A stretch of DNA of 64,000 bases from Xestospongia bergquistia (Eukaryota; Porifera; Demospongiae; Haplosclerida; Petrosiidae). Numbering within the stretch: position 1 is the stretch's first letter; each line of letters opens with the position of its first letter. The stretch covers positions 5,110,001 through 5,174,000 of the forward strand of contig OZ014420.1 of assembly GCA_963965975.1 (NCBI GenBank), read 5' to 3'. Made by a program: the position numbers and the translations under genes. Positions 34,801 through 45,750 of this stretch are shown here, piece by piece. The notes under the pieces were generated by a model that worked only from the letters and a program-made list of their open reading frames with translations, was not told where the DNA came from and searched no databases.

Positions 34801-37800
34801 TATAATCTAAACAATATCATATATAACTTAATAAATAGGATTACCTGGAAAGAGTTGACAATGGATTTGATGTAATGCTTTTGATAAAGTTTCAATAGTG
34901 TCCTATAAATTAGTCAAAATGTCACGTTGGGTTTTCCTTTATCTTAAGTAAGAAATACTAGCTAGAATCTACAAAGATGTTTTAAGAATTTTATTTTCCA
35001 TTTTAACAATGTTAGCAGATTCACACTATAGTAGGTTATACTGACTATAACATGTTATCATAGCTTTACAGTTAAACTTAATAGACTGCTTAAATGACCC
35101 AGTATCAATCTTTATTGACATATTTATAATTAGATCAGAAAATGTTCTTTATTTTAATGAATTATTGTGGTTATTTGGTTATTTGCTTAAGTTAGCCATG
35201 TCAGTCAAAGATACACATATTGGTGACACTTTTTATGTTACTAATACATAGCTGAGCAAAAAGAGAAGAACTATATTTAATGTATCCCTAATTACTATAT
35301 AGCTGATAATATTCAATGTACATGACTTGTGGCCAAATTTATGTGGTTGTTACAATATTGCCACTTCAGGATTGAGTTATCACTGGATTATGGATACTAA
35401 AAGTCATACTATTATTAGTTTATATAACTGTGATACACAAATCATACAGTGGGAAAATTTGGCTAGAATAGAATTTCGTGAATTACTTTCAAATGGTTGT
35501 TTTGAAAGCCTCAGAAAATTTTCTTGCTGTATATGATACCACTTGCTATGATGCAAGTATCATAATGTTTATTGACAAGAATGGAAACAAGCATGCTAAG
35601 AACACAAAGGATTAAAGATATAAGGATAGTATTTCCTATCAATACAAAAACAAGGTAGGGTACATGACTGAGTATCACTTTATCTACACCAAGATAATCT
35701 TTTAAAAATCAAAGTTCCATATTTATTATGTCCTAATTTTATCATAACTTTCAGATGTTTTTGTCAAATTGTCAATCTTCATTTCTACCTTAGCTTAGTG
35801 TTGCACATTTTATATTTAGACTAAACTTAAGTTTTAATTCTTTTGGACTATGTGTTATGTATATATATATGTATGTATGTTTGTTTTCATTGTTATATTA
35901 TATTGTTGTATGACACAATTGAAAACAACGAATGAAATTGCACTGGATGCCTTTCACCTCTGATCAATGTATATATAACAACTAATGAATTTTAGTAACC
36001 TTACTGACTTTGAGCACTACTACAATAGGTGTGAACTATCATACTCATAGCATTAGCTTTTCTACCTTAATTTGTGGAAGTGTTTAGAAATGTAGTCTTC
36101 ATTTAGTCTCTTACAAAACAATTATAGGATAATATTTTTAATTACAATCTTGTTTAACATTCCTGTTGCATTAATTTTCTTCCTTTAGTTCCAGTTCCAG
36201 TTGTATCACTCAATGATTCTATATCAGTTATTGCTGGAAATACAGCTACTTTTACATGTACTATCACAGTGTCTAACTTAGTTGATAACAATGATCTAAA
36301 TGGTCTCTCATTGGTTAGTACTACATTCAGTCTATCTGGTGGTAATATGAACACACCATCACAAAGTGGTCATGTCTTCATTGTACAATATACTATATCT
36401 ATTGTCAATACTAGTAATGCTGGAGTGTATACCTGTCAGACTATGATACAACATAATGATACTAACATAATGACATCATCTATTGGTAATGATACTGGAA
36501 CTCTCTATGTTATCAGTAAGTATATTTAAACAGTAATACTAAATATTGTTATAGTACTGATAAATGACATTATATGTCAGTTGATAAGTGTATTTACATT
36601 ATTTCTACACTTTATTCCTTAGTAATAAATGACACTGTTACTCCAACTTATGTCATACATTTGAAAACACAAAAAATATATCTGAACATTGCAAATTAAA
36701 AGTTATCTATAGGCTACACCCCAATATTGGGCATTTCATATTTTGTCAGGTGGCCTAGAAATGCTCAAACATTAAATATTTATTTTATTTTGAAAATATT
36801 GTTTTTTCCTAAGACTACTTTGGTCATTAGTTATAATATTATATATATATAGGTATGTAACTCACACTAATTTATTACATTGTTAGATGTAACTTCAAGT
36901 AACCAATTAAATTAATCTGAAAGCATTGGCTGCTAATACAAACTGCAGCAATCCAATGAATTTATGACTCCCACAAGTGCTACAACTAAAAGCATGATTG
37001 ATCTTTAATATTCTAAGGATTGGAATAAAAGACTTGTTCTTGACATGCTATAGCTTCTGACAAATCATTAGGTGTTATCGTTACTTTGTTTTACTAATGA
37101 ACTTTCCCTCTAAATAATCTTAGGATAATTTTTAGAATTATAATTTTATTAGGATTACTGTTGTTTTAATTATCTTCCTTTAGTTCCAGTTCCAGTTGTA
37201 TTACTCAATCATTCTATATCAGTTATTGCTGGAAATACAGCTACTTTTACATGTACTATCACAGTGTCTAACTTAGTTGATAATAATGATCTAAATGGTC
37301 TCTCATTGGCTAGTACTACATTCAGTCTATCTGGTGGTAATATGAACACACCATCACAAAATGGTCGTGTCTTCACTGTACAATATACTATATTTAATGT
37401 CAATACTAGTAATGCTGGAGTGTATACCTGTCAGACTATGATAAAACATAATGATAGTAACATAATGACATCATCTACTGGTAGTGATACTGGAACTCTC
37501 TATGTTATCAGTAAGTACATTTAAACAGTAATACTAAATATTGTTATAGTACTAATAAGTGACATTATATGTTAGTTGATAAGTCTATTTATAATCTATT
37601 CTTTAGTAATAAATGCCACTGTTACTCCAACTGATGTGATATGTTTGAATACACCACCTTATCATATGTTCAGTCTTAACTGTGTAATTGGTATTACTCC
37701 TCCTACTTATAATACAGACTCTGTTAAATTTTCATGGCCACAAGAAGATATGTATGGAGTTGGTAATCTTATGAATAATGGACTTGAGAGTAATTTAACT

Positions 37801-40249
37801 GTTCATGGTATATCATCTGGTACATTTATTTTCACTTGTAATGCTAATGTTACTATCATTGGAGCTATTGGTACAGCAATACCTACAGATAGTGCCACAG
37901 TTATTGTTAAAGGTATAGCTATATACCCAATATATTAATATGACATATATACTAATTATTCTAGGTCCTACTGTTCCAGTACAACCTGTACTTCGTGAAG
38001 TCAGTGTAACTCCTACTACAGCTACCATCTCCTGGACTATACCTCAAGTATCATATACACCAGAGAATTATACTGTATTATTTGGTACATCAATGGATGA
38101 ACTTAATATGATCAGTAGTGTTGTTAATGCTAACAATATTGATGACTTAATGTTCATAACAGCAACTAATGCACAATACAATGTGACAATACAAGGACTA
38201 AATATCAATGTTGTGTATTATTATCAAGTGGAATCTGTCAATACTATTGGTAAAAACTACAGTAGTATTAGTAATTTTACTACTTCAGAATCAGGTAAAA
38301 TCACTTTATATAATTATTTTATTATTACTGATCATACATAGCTCCTAGTGAACCAACTAATGTGAAATTGACAAGTCTCAACTCAACTTCACTCTATCTC
38401 TCATGGGAACCACCATCTCAACCTAATGGAGTCATCATTGACTATAACTACACATGTTCTGATGATAATGCTACAATGTCTTATTATAGAAGTGATATGA
38501 TGACTAATAGTTCATTATTGAGGAATGCTTCACTCACTGGACTAGAACCATTTAGACAATATACATGCAATGTAACTGCTGCTACAGCTGCTGGAGTAGG
38601 ACCTCCTGCTAGTGTAAGTAATGTTACTGGACAAGCAGGTATGTATGTAGTCATTATTACATCATTGATTATATTGTGTGTTTGTCAGCTCCTAGTGGTC
38701 CTCCTCTCTCCATTAATATCACATCAAGTCAACCTAATGTACTTATTTTATCTTGGACTCCTCCTGATATGTCATTACAAAATGGTATCATTATAAGTTA
38801 TAACTATTACTGTACTGAGTTAGGAGAAAGTAATGAAGTAGATAGAATGACTGTTACAAGTACTACTGCTGTCATTACTAATGTAATGATTAAGGCCTAC
38901 ACTGAGTATATTTGTTTTGTAAGTGCTGCAACTAGTATTGGTTCAGGTCCTAATGGAAATGCTACTGGTAGAACTATTCAAGATGGTATGTGTATAAAGT
39001 ATCATTATTATATTATCATTAAATTATAGTTCCTAGTGAAGTGTTATCTCTGAGAGTCTCGTCTCTCTCTGATACATCTTTCAATATTTCATGGAGTCAA
39101 CCAGCTCTACCAAATGGTATCATTACTTCATATATTGTTATAGTGACATACTATACTAATGGTACTATTGCTGGTAGTAGTACTGTTAATGGTACTATGC
39201 TATATGTCATTATTAGTGGATTAGGTAAGTGTTTTATTTTGTAGAAACTATTGTGTTATCTTCTACTCTTAGCTAAGTATGTTCCTTACAATATCAGTGT
39301 GAGTGCAACTACTAGTCCTGGAAATGGACCAGAAATGATACTAACTGCTTTCACAAAGGAAGCAGGTATAACATGATTTAATAAAAAAATACATTCTATT
39401 GAATCAATTCTTTGCCCAGCTCCTCCAGCTATTAAGGGACTCAATGCTACTCGTATCAATGACACAGCAATATATGTGACTTGGTATCCATTAATACTTA
39501 TAAATGGTTTTATTGGTAACTATACTGTCATATTAATTCGACCTGAGTATTCATTAATGAAGATTGTTTCATCTACTTACACAAGTGTAGTCTTTATTAA
39601 CTTACAGTCAAATGTAGCTTATGCTGTGATGATATATGCCAGTACTACTGGAGGAGGAAAAGGTGAACCAACCATTAAAATAGTTGATCCTCTACAATCA
39701 ACTTTACCAACAAAAAGTAAGTGTTCATTTGATAGTATAGGTATTATGTATTATTGTATTAGACATTTCTGACAAGAATGAAGCAAGCATTGCTACAATG
39801 TTAGCAAGTGTCATTATAAATGTTGTCCTTATAAGTGTGCTGTTCTGTTTGTGCATGTAAGTTTTAGCACATAGTTATAATGGATATCATACCTTTTAAG
39901 GAGGCAATGTCCACCACGTGGTAAGAGTAAAGAGGGAGCAAGTCAAGTTTATGATGTTCCTGATATTAAATCAAATGTACCTGCTGATACTTCAAATATA
40001 GAAATGCTATCATATAAAAAACCTGCAGACAGGGAGCCATTTATTTATGAATTTCCAGTGGCCTCTACTGTAACAGATGATGTTACTACAGTGCAAGAGT
40101 CACTCGTTTATGATATTCCAGTGACCACTACAACAGATGATGTTGCAGTGCAAGAGTCACTAATTTATGATCTTCCTATGGCTACTACTACATCAGATGA
40201 TGTTATTACAGTAGATGATAATGCAGCTTACGCTGTATTTAAGAAATAA
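23223..40249 (+). CDS. Receptor gene 2: Ig/FN3 type I receptor with YxxP tail
   Basis: Exons by hand: 23223-23292, 29014-29046, 29109-29141, 29839-30195, 30730-31056, 33053-33379, 33451-33777, 34454-34777, 36189-36515, 37184-37510, 37607-37912, 37965-38294, 38342-38638, 38689-38985, 39030-39224, 39273-39365, 39420-39716, 39763-39856, 39901-40249. The sum is 4710 nt (1569 residues) with consistent phases throughout. Order: signal peptide, two tiny Gly-Ser exons, N-terminal Ig 46-164, six type-B Ig 165-817, type-C Ig 818-919, five FN3 920-1422, transmembrane helix about 1432-1453, and a 116-residue tail with YDVP, YEFP, YDIP and YDLP. All donors are GT and all acceptors AG. No somatomedin-B-like exon. 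This is the best preserved member; a function in cell recognition with tyrosine-phosphorylation signalling is inferred from the architecture only. Confidence 0.85.
23623..24090. mobile_element. 468-bp terminal-inverted-repeat element (hAT-like MITE)
   Basis: The ends share CAGTGGCTAAC followed by matching GATCACAATxTTTAGCACTAACCGTC tracts on opposite strands (terminal repeats of about 70 bp with indels). TACCTTA flanks both sides (23616-23622 and 24091-24097). Gene 1 lacks the element at the same place in intron 1. No coding capacity. The CAG..CTG ends with a 7-8 bp duplication fit hAT-type elements (inference). Confidence 0.75.
25100..25800 (+). mobile_element. Decayed retroelement-like remnant with 2A-like relic, intron 1 of gene 2
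   Basis: Homologous to 8880-9480. In one frame 25310-25380 reads VIFILLSGDVESNSDPSGY; the DVESNSDP at 25334-25357 corresponds to a 2A-like DVExNPGP with the Pro-Gly changed to Ser-Asp. The surrounding frame is broken. Confidence 0.5.
25916..26925. other. Unit 2-specific segment replacing exons 2-3
   Basis: Where unit 1 has the Ser/Thr and somatomedin-B-like exons (9636-10036), unit 2 has about 1 kb of unrelated DNA. It begins GACTATTGA (25916) and ends near TCAATAGTC (26901), a 9-bp inverted pair. One 61-codon ORF at 26508-26693 (KCSKCEIEKQ, KLCCNCENDGY, then Lys-rich) contains cysteine pairs but I do not recognise it. It may be a separate mobile element. Confidence 0.4.
26926..28400 (+). 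mobile_element. Decayed retroelement-like coding remnant, intron 1 of gene 2
   Basis: Translated fragments in changing frames: RCPLCDGNFSRLHTFC (zinc-finger-like, about 27070-27120), CVDGRWGFVHLSLFTKANLF with HHGGRR and LFIDRV (27544-27650), and IHLGGLGLRDVYAAAF (about 27990-28040). Homologous to 10060-11460. The wording resembles retroelement polyprotein ends; stops and frameshifts throughout. Confidence 0.45.
28771..28850. repeat. AT microsatellite in intron 1 of gene 2
   Basis: About 30 bp of pure TA repeat plus flanking TATA runs. Confidence 0.8.
29004..29183 (+). CDS. Duplicated Gly-Ser mini-exons of gene 2
   Basis: Two 33-nt exons, 29014-29046 and 29109-29141, each tttcag/...GTG/gtaagt, encoding GSGSSSGSGLS and GSRSSSGSGLS. 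The exons lie in a tandem repeat with a 95-bp period that includes the surrounding intron. Both are phase 1-1. They correspond to the expanded 123-nt exon of gene 1. Confidence 0.7.
29839..30195 (+). CDS. N-terminal Ig exon of gene 2
   Basis: 357 nt, phase 1-1, homologue of 13053-13409: FNCSVNVQC, VNIEWSFNN, SHAGIYQCRANL. Confidence 0.85.
30730..37510 (+). CDS. Six near-identical type-B Ig exons of gene 2
   Basis: 30730-31056, 33053-33379, 33451-33777, 34454-34777, 36189-36515, 37184-37510; five of 327 nt and one of 324 nt (34454, SLNNISV). Each encodes SVIAGNTATFTCTITVSNLV and NAGVYTCQTMIQH. Differences are mostly single substitutions (SPSGG or SLSGG, NTSPQSRR in the third). The intron between 33379 and 33451 is only 71 bp, while the others are about 0.7-2 kb and are themselves duplicated (for example 30421-30720 and 32747-33050). 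Confidence 0.88.
31699..31803 (+). pseudogene. Truncated type-B Ig exon in gene 2
   Basis: Only the last third is present (YSCQTMIQHNDSNIMTS, then GNDTGTLYVI). It lacks the acceptor and first Cys, and its donor has become caccgag. A remnant of a seventh Ig copy. Confidence 0.75.
33885..33975 (+). pseudogene. Pseudo-exon of the type-C Ig, gene 2 (first)
   Basis: attccttag then TAATAAATGCCATTGTTACTCC, followed by divergence and loss of the frame. Confidence 0.65.
36623..36710 (+). pseudogene. Pseudo-exon of the type-C Ig, gene 2 (second)
   Basis: attccttag then TAATAAATGACACTGTTACTCC, decaying like 17440 and 33885. It shows that type-B plus type-C was once duplicated as a pair. Confidence 0.65.
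37607..37912 (+). CDS. Type-C Ig exon of gene 2
   Basis: 306 nt, phase 1-1. FSLNCVIGIT, KFSWPQEDMYGVG, GTFIFTCNANV. Intact, unlike the gene 3 copy. Confidence 0.8.
37965..39716 (+). CDS. Five FN3 domains of gene 2
   Basis: 37965-38294, 38342-38638, 38689-38985, 39030-39224 with 39273-39365, and 39420-39716; introns 44-54 bp. Motifs ATISWTIPQ, LYLSWEPPSQPNG, LILSWTPPDM, FNISWSQPALPNG, IYVTWYPLI. Same exon pattern as gene 1. Confidence 0.9.
39763..40249 (+). CDS. Transmembrane exon and YxxP-repeat tail of gene 2
   Basis: 39763-39856 encodes MLASVIINVVLISVLFCLC; 39901-40249 encodes 116 tail residues. The motifs in order are YDVP (39950-39961), YEFP, YDIP and YDLP, the last three in repeats of the form ES-[LI]-[VI]-YD-x-P followed by Thr-rich and T-D-D-V spacers; the end is AAYAVFKK. 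Phospho-Tyr-Asp-x-Pro is the established binding motif of Crk-type SH2 domains (as in the p130Cas substrate region) and also suits Abl/Nck SH2 domains. Confidence 0.85.
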
Positions 40250-40316
40250 CTTATAATGTTACATTAGTTTAGAGACAGTTGTTCATTGCTGTTGTGTTAT
40301 TTCTAGTAAAAGTGAA

Positions 40317-40322
40317 AATAAA
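40317..40322 (+). terminator. Polyadenylation signal of gene 2
   Basis: AATAAA 68 bp after the stop codon. Confidence 0.6.
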
Positions 40323-40331
40323 ATCTAACAA

Positions 40332-41200
40332 GTTCATTAGCTAAGGGCGTGGCTTTAATAGTACTGTATCTGCTGTACCAATAACACAACTGTAGATATT
40401 ATATTTGTTACAGTAACAGCTGGACAATGGTGACTACAGGAGGGAAGGACAAGTTGAGAGACATGATAAAATTAGGAGCTTTAAGAACTACAATGAAGTC
40501 TTGTCTGCTCATACAAACCATTGCTATTATTATAAATGGTTTATTAAATAATATATACCATTTTCATATTGATTCTGATGGTGACCTAATTACTGGAAAG
40601 ATCGACCTAATATCATACCAATGTTTTCAAATCAGAGAAAGAGGTAATGCATGCATGGAAAATTACTACTACTACTTGACATATAATAATGTCATCATTC
40701 ACTATGTAGCATTTTTTAATAAAGGGAATACTGCACCATCTTGTATATATGGCCAAGCAGACTAATAACATCTGATAACAATTAATATTACATTTTATCG
40801 ATAACCATGCAAAATTGTTATTAATTAAATATATATATAATTTAGATATAGAGTATACTTGTTCTGGATAGGTTCTTGATATGATAATAGTGGTTATTCA
40901 AAGACATTAGATAATATAAGATCTCTGTTAGTGATGACAAAAAGTAATCTGATTGGTTGATTGCAACTGGATCATATTGTTCATTTCAAATTTCCTCCTT
41001 CCCAGAAATATTATGATACCAATCAAAAAGATAATGTATCTTTATAAACTTGATAGCATCGCTAGTCAATGGACTCTATTATTAAATTTGTTTCTATATC
41101 TATTATAATATTACAATATATACAAATCACTGTATGTCATTAATGAAAAGACAAACTATATTTCTTTTGTCTGATTCTATAGGTAAATTGATCTGTTAAA
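40332..41200 (+). pseudogene. Decayed convertase 5' fragment after gene 2
   Basis: Contains the promoter block ending ctaagggcgtgg (40341-40352), exon 1 relics (GGKDKLRDM at about 40440) and exon 2 relics (GLLNNIYHFHIDSDG at 40530-40580). The exon 2 acceptor is lost (tataaATGG), so the exon 1-intron-exon 2 stretch happens to read through as one 112-codon ORF (40427-40765), which I do not regard as a gene. Confidence 0.8.
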
Positions 41201-41218
41201 AATGAGACATGTTAATGC

Positions 41219-41320
41219 TAGTAGAGTCATCCAGTGGATTGAAGGAGACAACAACATATTTGTCATGAGATCAATTCAGTTACTTCAATACACTTGTCAT
41301 TGTCTTCAGATACAACCTAT
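41219..41320 (-). other. Conserved minus-strand open segment (unit 2 copy, broken)
   Basis: Reads SEDNDKCIEV and then shifts frame. Homologue of 835-933. Confidence 0.3.
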
Positions 41321-42044
41321 AATATTAATATATGACAACTTGTCACTTGCTATTCGTTAAATAATATAATTATAAGTAAATAGAAAACATGCTGTGAGGA
41401 AATTCAATTTACCTCAAAGAGGACTTGAGCATATTAATGTATTGTCTGAATCTATTGTCTTCCTACACTTTACAGTAACTACATACACACTAAAAAGTAC
41501 ATAGACACACTATATCTGAAGCAATATGTAACTTAATATTTCATTTTTAAAAAAAATAAAGCCTCATAATGCTAGAATACAGCTTGTGGTGTCATTGACT
41601 AATCGAGACAATTTTAGTGGTAGGATAGATTGACATACAATAAGAAAACTCCACTTCCTTCTATTTAATGTGCTTGCATTTAAATTTAGTTTCTATAACA
41701 AAAGTATTATGGTTATGAACAAGCTTCCTCTTAATTTATAATCATGCTGTGTTTAAGCATCATTACAAGGAAATGTGGATGTTTAAATCCAGGAAACATC
41801 AGTAGAAATTTTGTAAATAAGAAATAAAGGTAATTCTATATATAATTATCACTAGAGACAGGCCTTGTTACATAACTCCTTGGATGACTAAATTGTACAA
41901 ATAATTGCACATATGAAGGTGTCAAGCATGTATGGAAAGCTTCATGTATACATATTCAATGTATATACAAATCACGTTAATTATCATAGATGGAAGAGGA
42001 AATGAAGATTTTGTTCACTCTATAAAGTTTGGAAATTAACACAT

Positions 42045-42118
42045 AATAAATTAGCTGTTGAAACAAAAAATCTCTACACTCTAACTGTGACATTAATTCT
42101 TGTTATAAATAGCTAAAG
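42045..42118 (+). promoter_or_regulatory. Conserved upstream block of gene 3
   Basis: ttagctgttgaaacaaaaaa with TATAAATA at 42104-42111, 7 bp before the ATG. Confidence 0.55.
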
Positions 42119-43199
42119 ATGTATGCAGAATGGAGAGGCATTTTTTTTCCTTCTTATGATGCACTTTCTTGTTGTATCTCAAGGTCAAAGTAAGTTAGTT
42201 TAATAATCACATCTATATAGTCTTAATTATGAGTTGGTCATCTCTCTCTCTCTCTTAAGCTTCTTTGATATGTAGGCAATGTATGCTTTCACAGACTCAA
42301 CAATAAATAAGTCAGTCTTTACATTTACATCAAAACCAAATAATTTAATATATTTTTACTGTAAATGGTTTGATTTTAGACTTGACAGATCATATTTGTA
42401 GTTTCTACAATGTTCTAATGCTTTATTAACATAATATTGCTATTAAGATGTTTACAGTCATCAATACACTTTGGTAACACTGACAAAAAAGACAAATTGA
42501 GGTGATTTTTTATGATCATAGTCTTGTTTATTAGTTACAATGTAATTACACTTTTTGAATTTTATGATATCCACTAATCATTTAATATACTATTATAAGT
42601 GACATAATAGATGACAAAACTGTATTTTATCTACTGTATTTTAATTTATGGCTTATCATCATATGTAATAAATAGTATTATATCACATGAGAGTGTAAGT
42701 CAGTTACTTACATTTGCTCATAGGGGCCTATTATAATTAACTCATTGGGGCCTATTATAATTAACTTATAAGACATAGTAGTACTTAATATGTACTTATG
42801 ATTTGGGAAAATGCCACTACTATTATTAGAAACAAGCATGATTAATACAATAATTAAATATGTAAAGACACCATTTACCTAAAAGTACAACAAGGTAGAA
42901 TACATGACTTAGTATCATTGTCATATAAATAATCATTAAAACTACTTATTCAATATTCCATTCTGCCCCTTCATTTATTGTGACCTAGTTTGGGAATGAT
43001 GTGGTAAAACCTTTCCAAGTACTTTACTAATTAGCCTTCCTGGAGACTGAGTTTGGAATTAGGTACTATCTTTTTTATATTTAAAAATTTTGTTTAGTTT
43101 TCCATTTCTACCTTAGCTTAATGTCACATATTCTGTATTTAGATTATTTAGATTACTTAAGTACTTTAAATGATATATATATATATTGTCTTCCTTTAG

Positions 43200-43523
43200 T
43201 TCCAGTTCCAGTTGTATCACTCAATTCTATATCAGTTATTGCTGGAAATACAGCTACTTTTACATGTACTATCACTGTGTCTAACTTAGTTGATAACAAT
43301 GATCTAAATGGTCTCTCATTGGCTAGTACTACATTCAGTCCATCTGGTGGTAAAATGAACACACCATCACAAAATGGTCATGTCTTCATTGTACAATATA
43401 CTATATCTAATGTCAATACTAGTAATGCTGGAATGTATACCTGTCAGACTATGATACAACATAATGATAGTAGCATATTGATATTATCTACTGCTAATGA
43501 TACTAGAACTCTCTATGTTATCA
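43200..43523 (+). pseudogene. Single type-B Ig exon of gene 3
   Basis: 324 nt with intact splice sites and frame; SLNSISV variant; the tail reads STANDTRTLYVI, so the normally conserved Gly codons have changed. Confidence 0.7.
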
Positions 43524-43967
43524 GTAAGTACATTTAAATAGTAATGCTAAATATTGTTATAGTACTAATAAATGACATTATATGTCAGTTGATAAGTCTA
43601 TTTACAATCTATTCTTTAGTAATAAATGCCACTGTTACTCCAACTGATGTGATACGTTTGAATACACCACCTTATGATATGTTCAGTCTTAACTGTGTAA
43701 TTGATATTACTCCTCCTACTTATAATACAGACTCTATTATATTTTCATGGCCACAAGAAGAAAATATGAAGTTGGAAATGTTATGAATAATGGACTTGAT
43801 AGTAATTTAACTGTTTATGGTATATCATCTGGTACATTTATTTTCACTTGTAATGTTAATGTTACTATCATTGGAGCTATTGGTACAGCAATGACTTCAG
43901 ATAGTGTCACAGTTATTGTTAAAGGTATAGCTATATACCCAATATATTAACATGACATATATACTAG

Positions 43968-45704
43968 GTCCTGCTGTTCCAGTACAACCTGTACTTGGAA
44001 CAGTTAGTGTAACTCCTACTACAGCTACCATCTACTGGACTATACCTCAAGTATCATATACACCAGAAAATTATACTGTAATATTTGGTACATCAATGGA
44101 TGAACTTAATATGATCAGTAGTGTTGTTAATACTAACAATATTCACAACTTACAGTTCATAACAGCTACTAATATGCAATACAGTGTGACAATACAAGGA
44201 CTAAATATCAATGTTATGTATTATTATCAAGTGCAATCTGTCAATACTATTGGTATTGATTTTACCAATATAATTGGTAAAATCACTTTATTTCATTATT
44301 TTATTATTACTGATCATACTTAGCTCCTAGTAAACCTACTAATTAGAAATTGACATGCCTCAACTCAACTTCACTCTATCTCTCATGGGAACCACCATCA
44401 CAACCTAATGGAATCATCATTGACTATAACTACACATGTTCTGATGATAATGCTACAATGTCTTATTATAGCAGTGATATGATGACTTATAGTTCATCAT
44501 TGAGGAATGCTACACTCACTGGACTAGAACCATTTAGACAATATACATGTAATTTAACTGCTGCTACAGCTGCTGGAGTAGGACCTCCTGCTAGTGTAAG
44601 TAATGTTACTGGACAAGCAGGTATGTAGTCATTAGTACATCATTGTTTATATTGTGTGTTTGTCAGCTCCTAGTGGTCCTCCTCTCTCCATTACAGTCAC
44701 ATCAAGTCAACCTAATGTACTTACTTTATCTTGGACTCCTCCTGATATATCATTACAAAATGGTATCATTATAAGTTATACCTATTACTGTACTGAGTTA
44801 GGAAATAGTAATGAAGTAGGTAGAAGGACTGTTACAAGTACTACTGCTAACATTACTAATACAATGATTAAGGCCTACACTGAGTATATCTGTTTTGTAA
44901 GTGCTGCAATTAGTGTTGGTTCAGGTCCTAATGGAAATGCTACTGGTAGAACTGCTGAAGATAGTAGGCGTATAAAGTATTGTTATAATCATTAGTATAT
45001 GTAATATCATTAAATTATAGTTTCTAGTGAAGTGTTATCTCTGACAGTCTCATCTCTCTCTGATACATCCTTCAATATTTCATGGAGTCAACCAGCTCCA
45101 CCTAATGGTATCATTACTTCATATATTGTTATAGTGACATACTATACTAATGGTACTATTGCTGGTAGTAGTACTGTTAATGGTACTATGCTATATGTCA
45201 TTATTAGTGGATTAGGTAAGTGTTTATATTGTAGAAACTATTGGATTATCTTCTACTCTTAGTTAAGTATGTTCCTTATAATATCAGCGTGAGTGCAACT
45301 ACTAGTGCTGGAAATGAACCAGAGGTGACGCTAACTGCTTTCACAAAGGAAGGAGGTATAACATGATTTAATAAAGATACCTATTGTTGAATTAATTCAT
45401 TGCCCAGCTCCTCCAGCTATTAAAGGACTCAATGCTACTCATATCAATGACACAGCAATATATGTGACTTGGTATCCATTAATACTTATAAAGGGTTTTA
45501 TTGGTAACTATACTATCATATTAATTCGATCTGAGTATTCATTAATGAAGATTGTTCCATCTACTTACACAAGTGTAGTCTTTATTAACTTACAGTCAAA
45601 TGTAGCTTATGCTGTGATGATATATGTCAGTACTACTGGAGGAGGAAAAGGTAAACCAAACATTATAATAGTTGATTCTTTGCAATCAACTTTACCAACT
45701 GAAA
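43968..45704 (+). pseudogene. FN3 block of gene 3 with stop
   Basis: Five FN3 units as in genes 1-2. The first is shortened at its end (NTIGIDFTNII before gtaaaa at 44277, still in phase). The second has a stop where genes 1 and 2 have a Val codon (TNVKL). The third has the weaker donor gtaggc. Confidence 0.75.
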
Positions 45705-45750
45705 GTAAGTGTCTGTTTGATAGTATGAGTACTATGTATTATTGTATTAG

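Noticed and set aside
30730-37510. Regularly spaced near-identical repeats considered as a CRISPR-like array
   Set aside because: Repeat length of about 327 bp, irregular spacing, Ig coding content and GT-AG introns exclude it.
40427-40765. 112-codon plus-strand ORF after gene 2
   Set aside because: It reads through a decayed convertase exon, intron and exon; a chance open frame in a pseudogene fragment.
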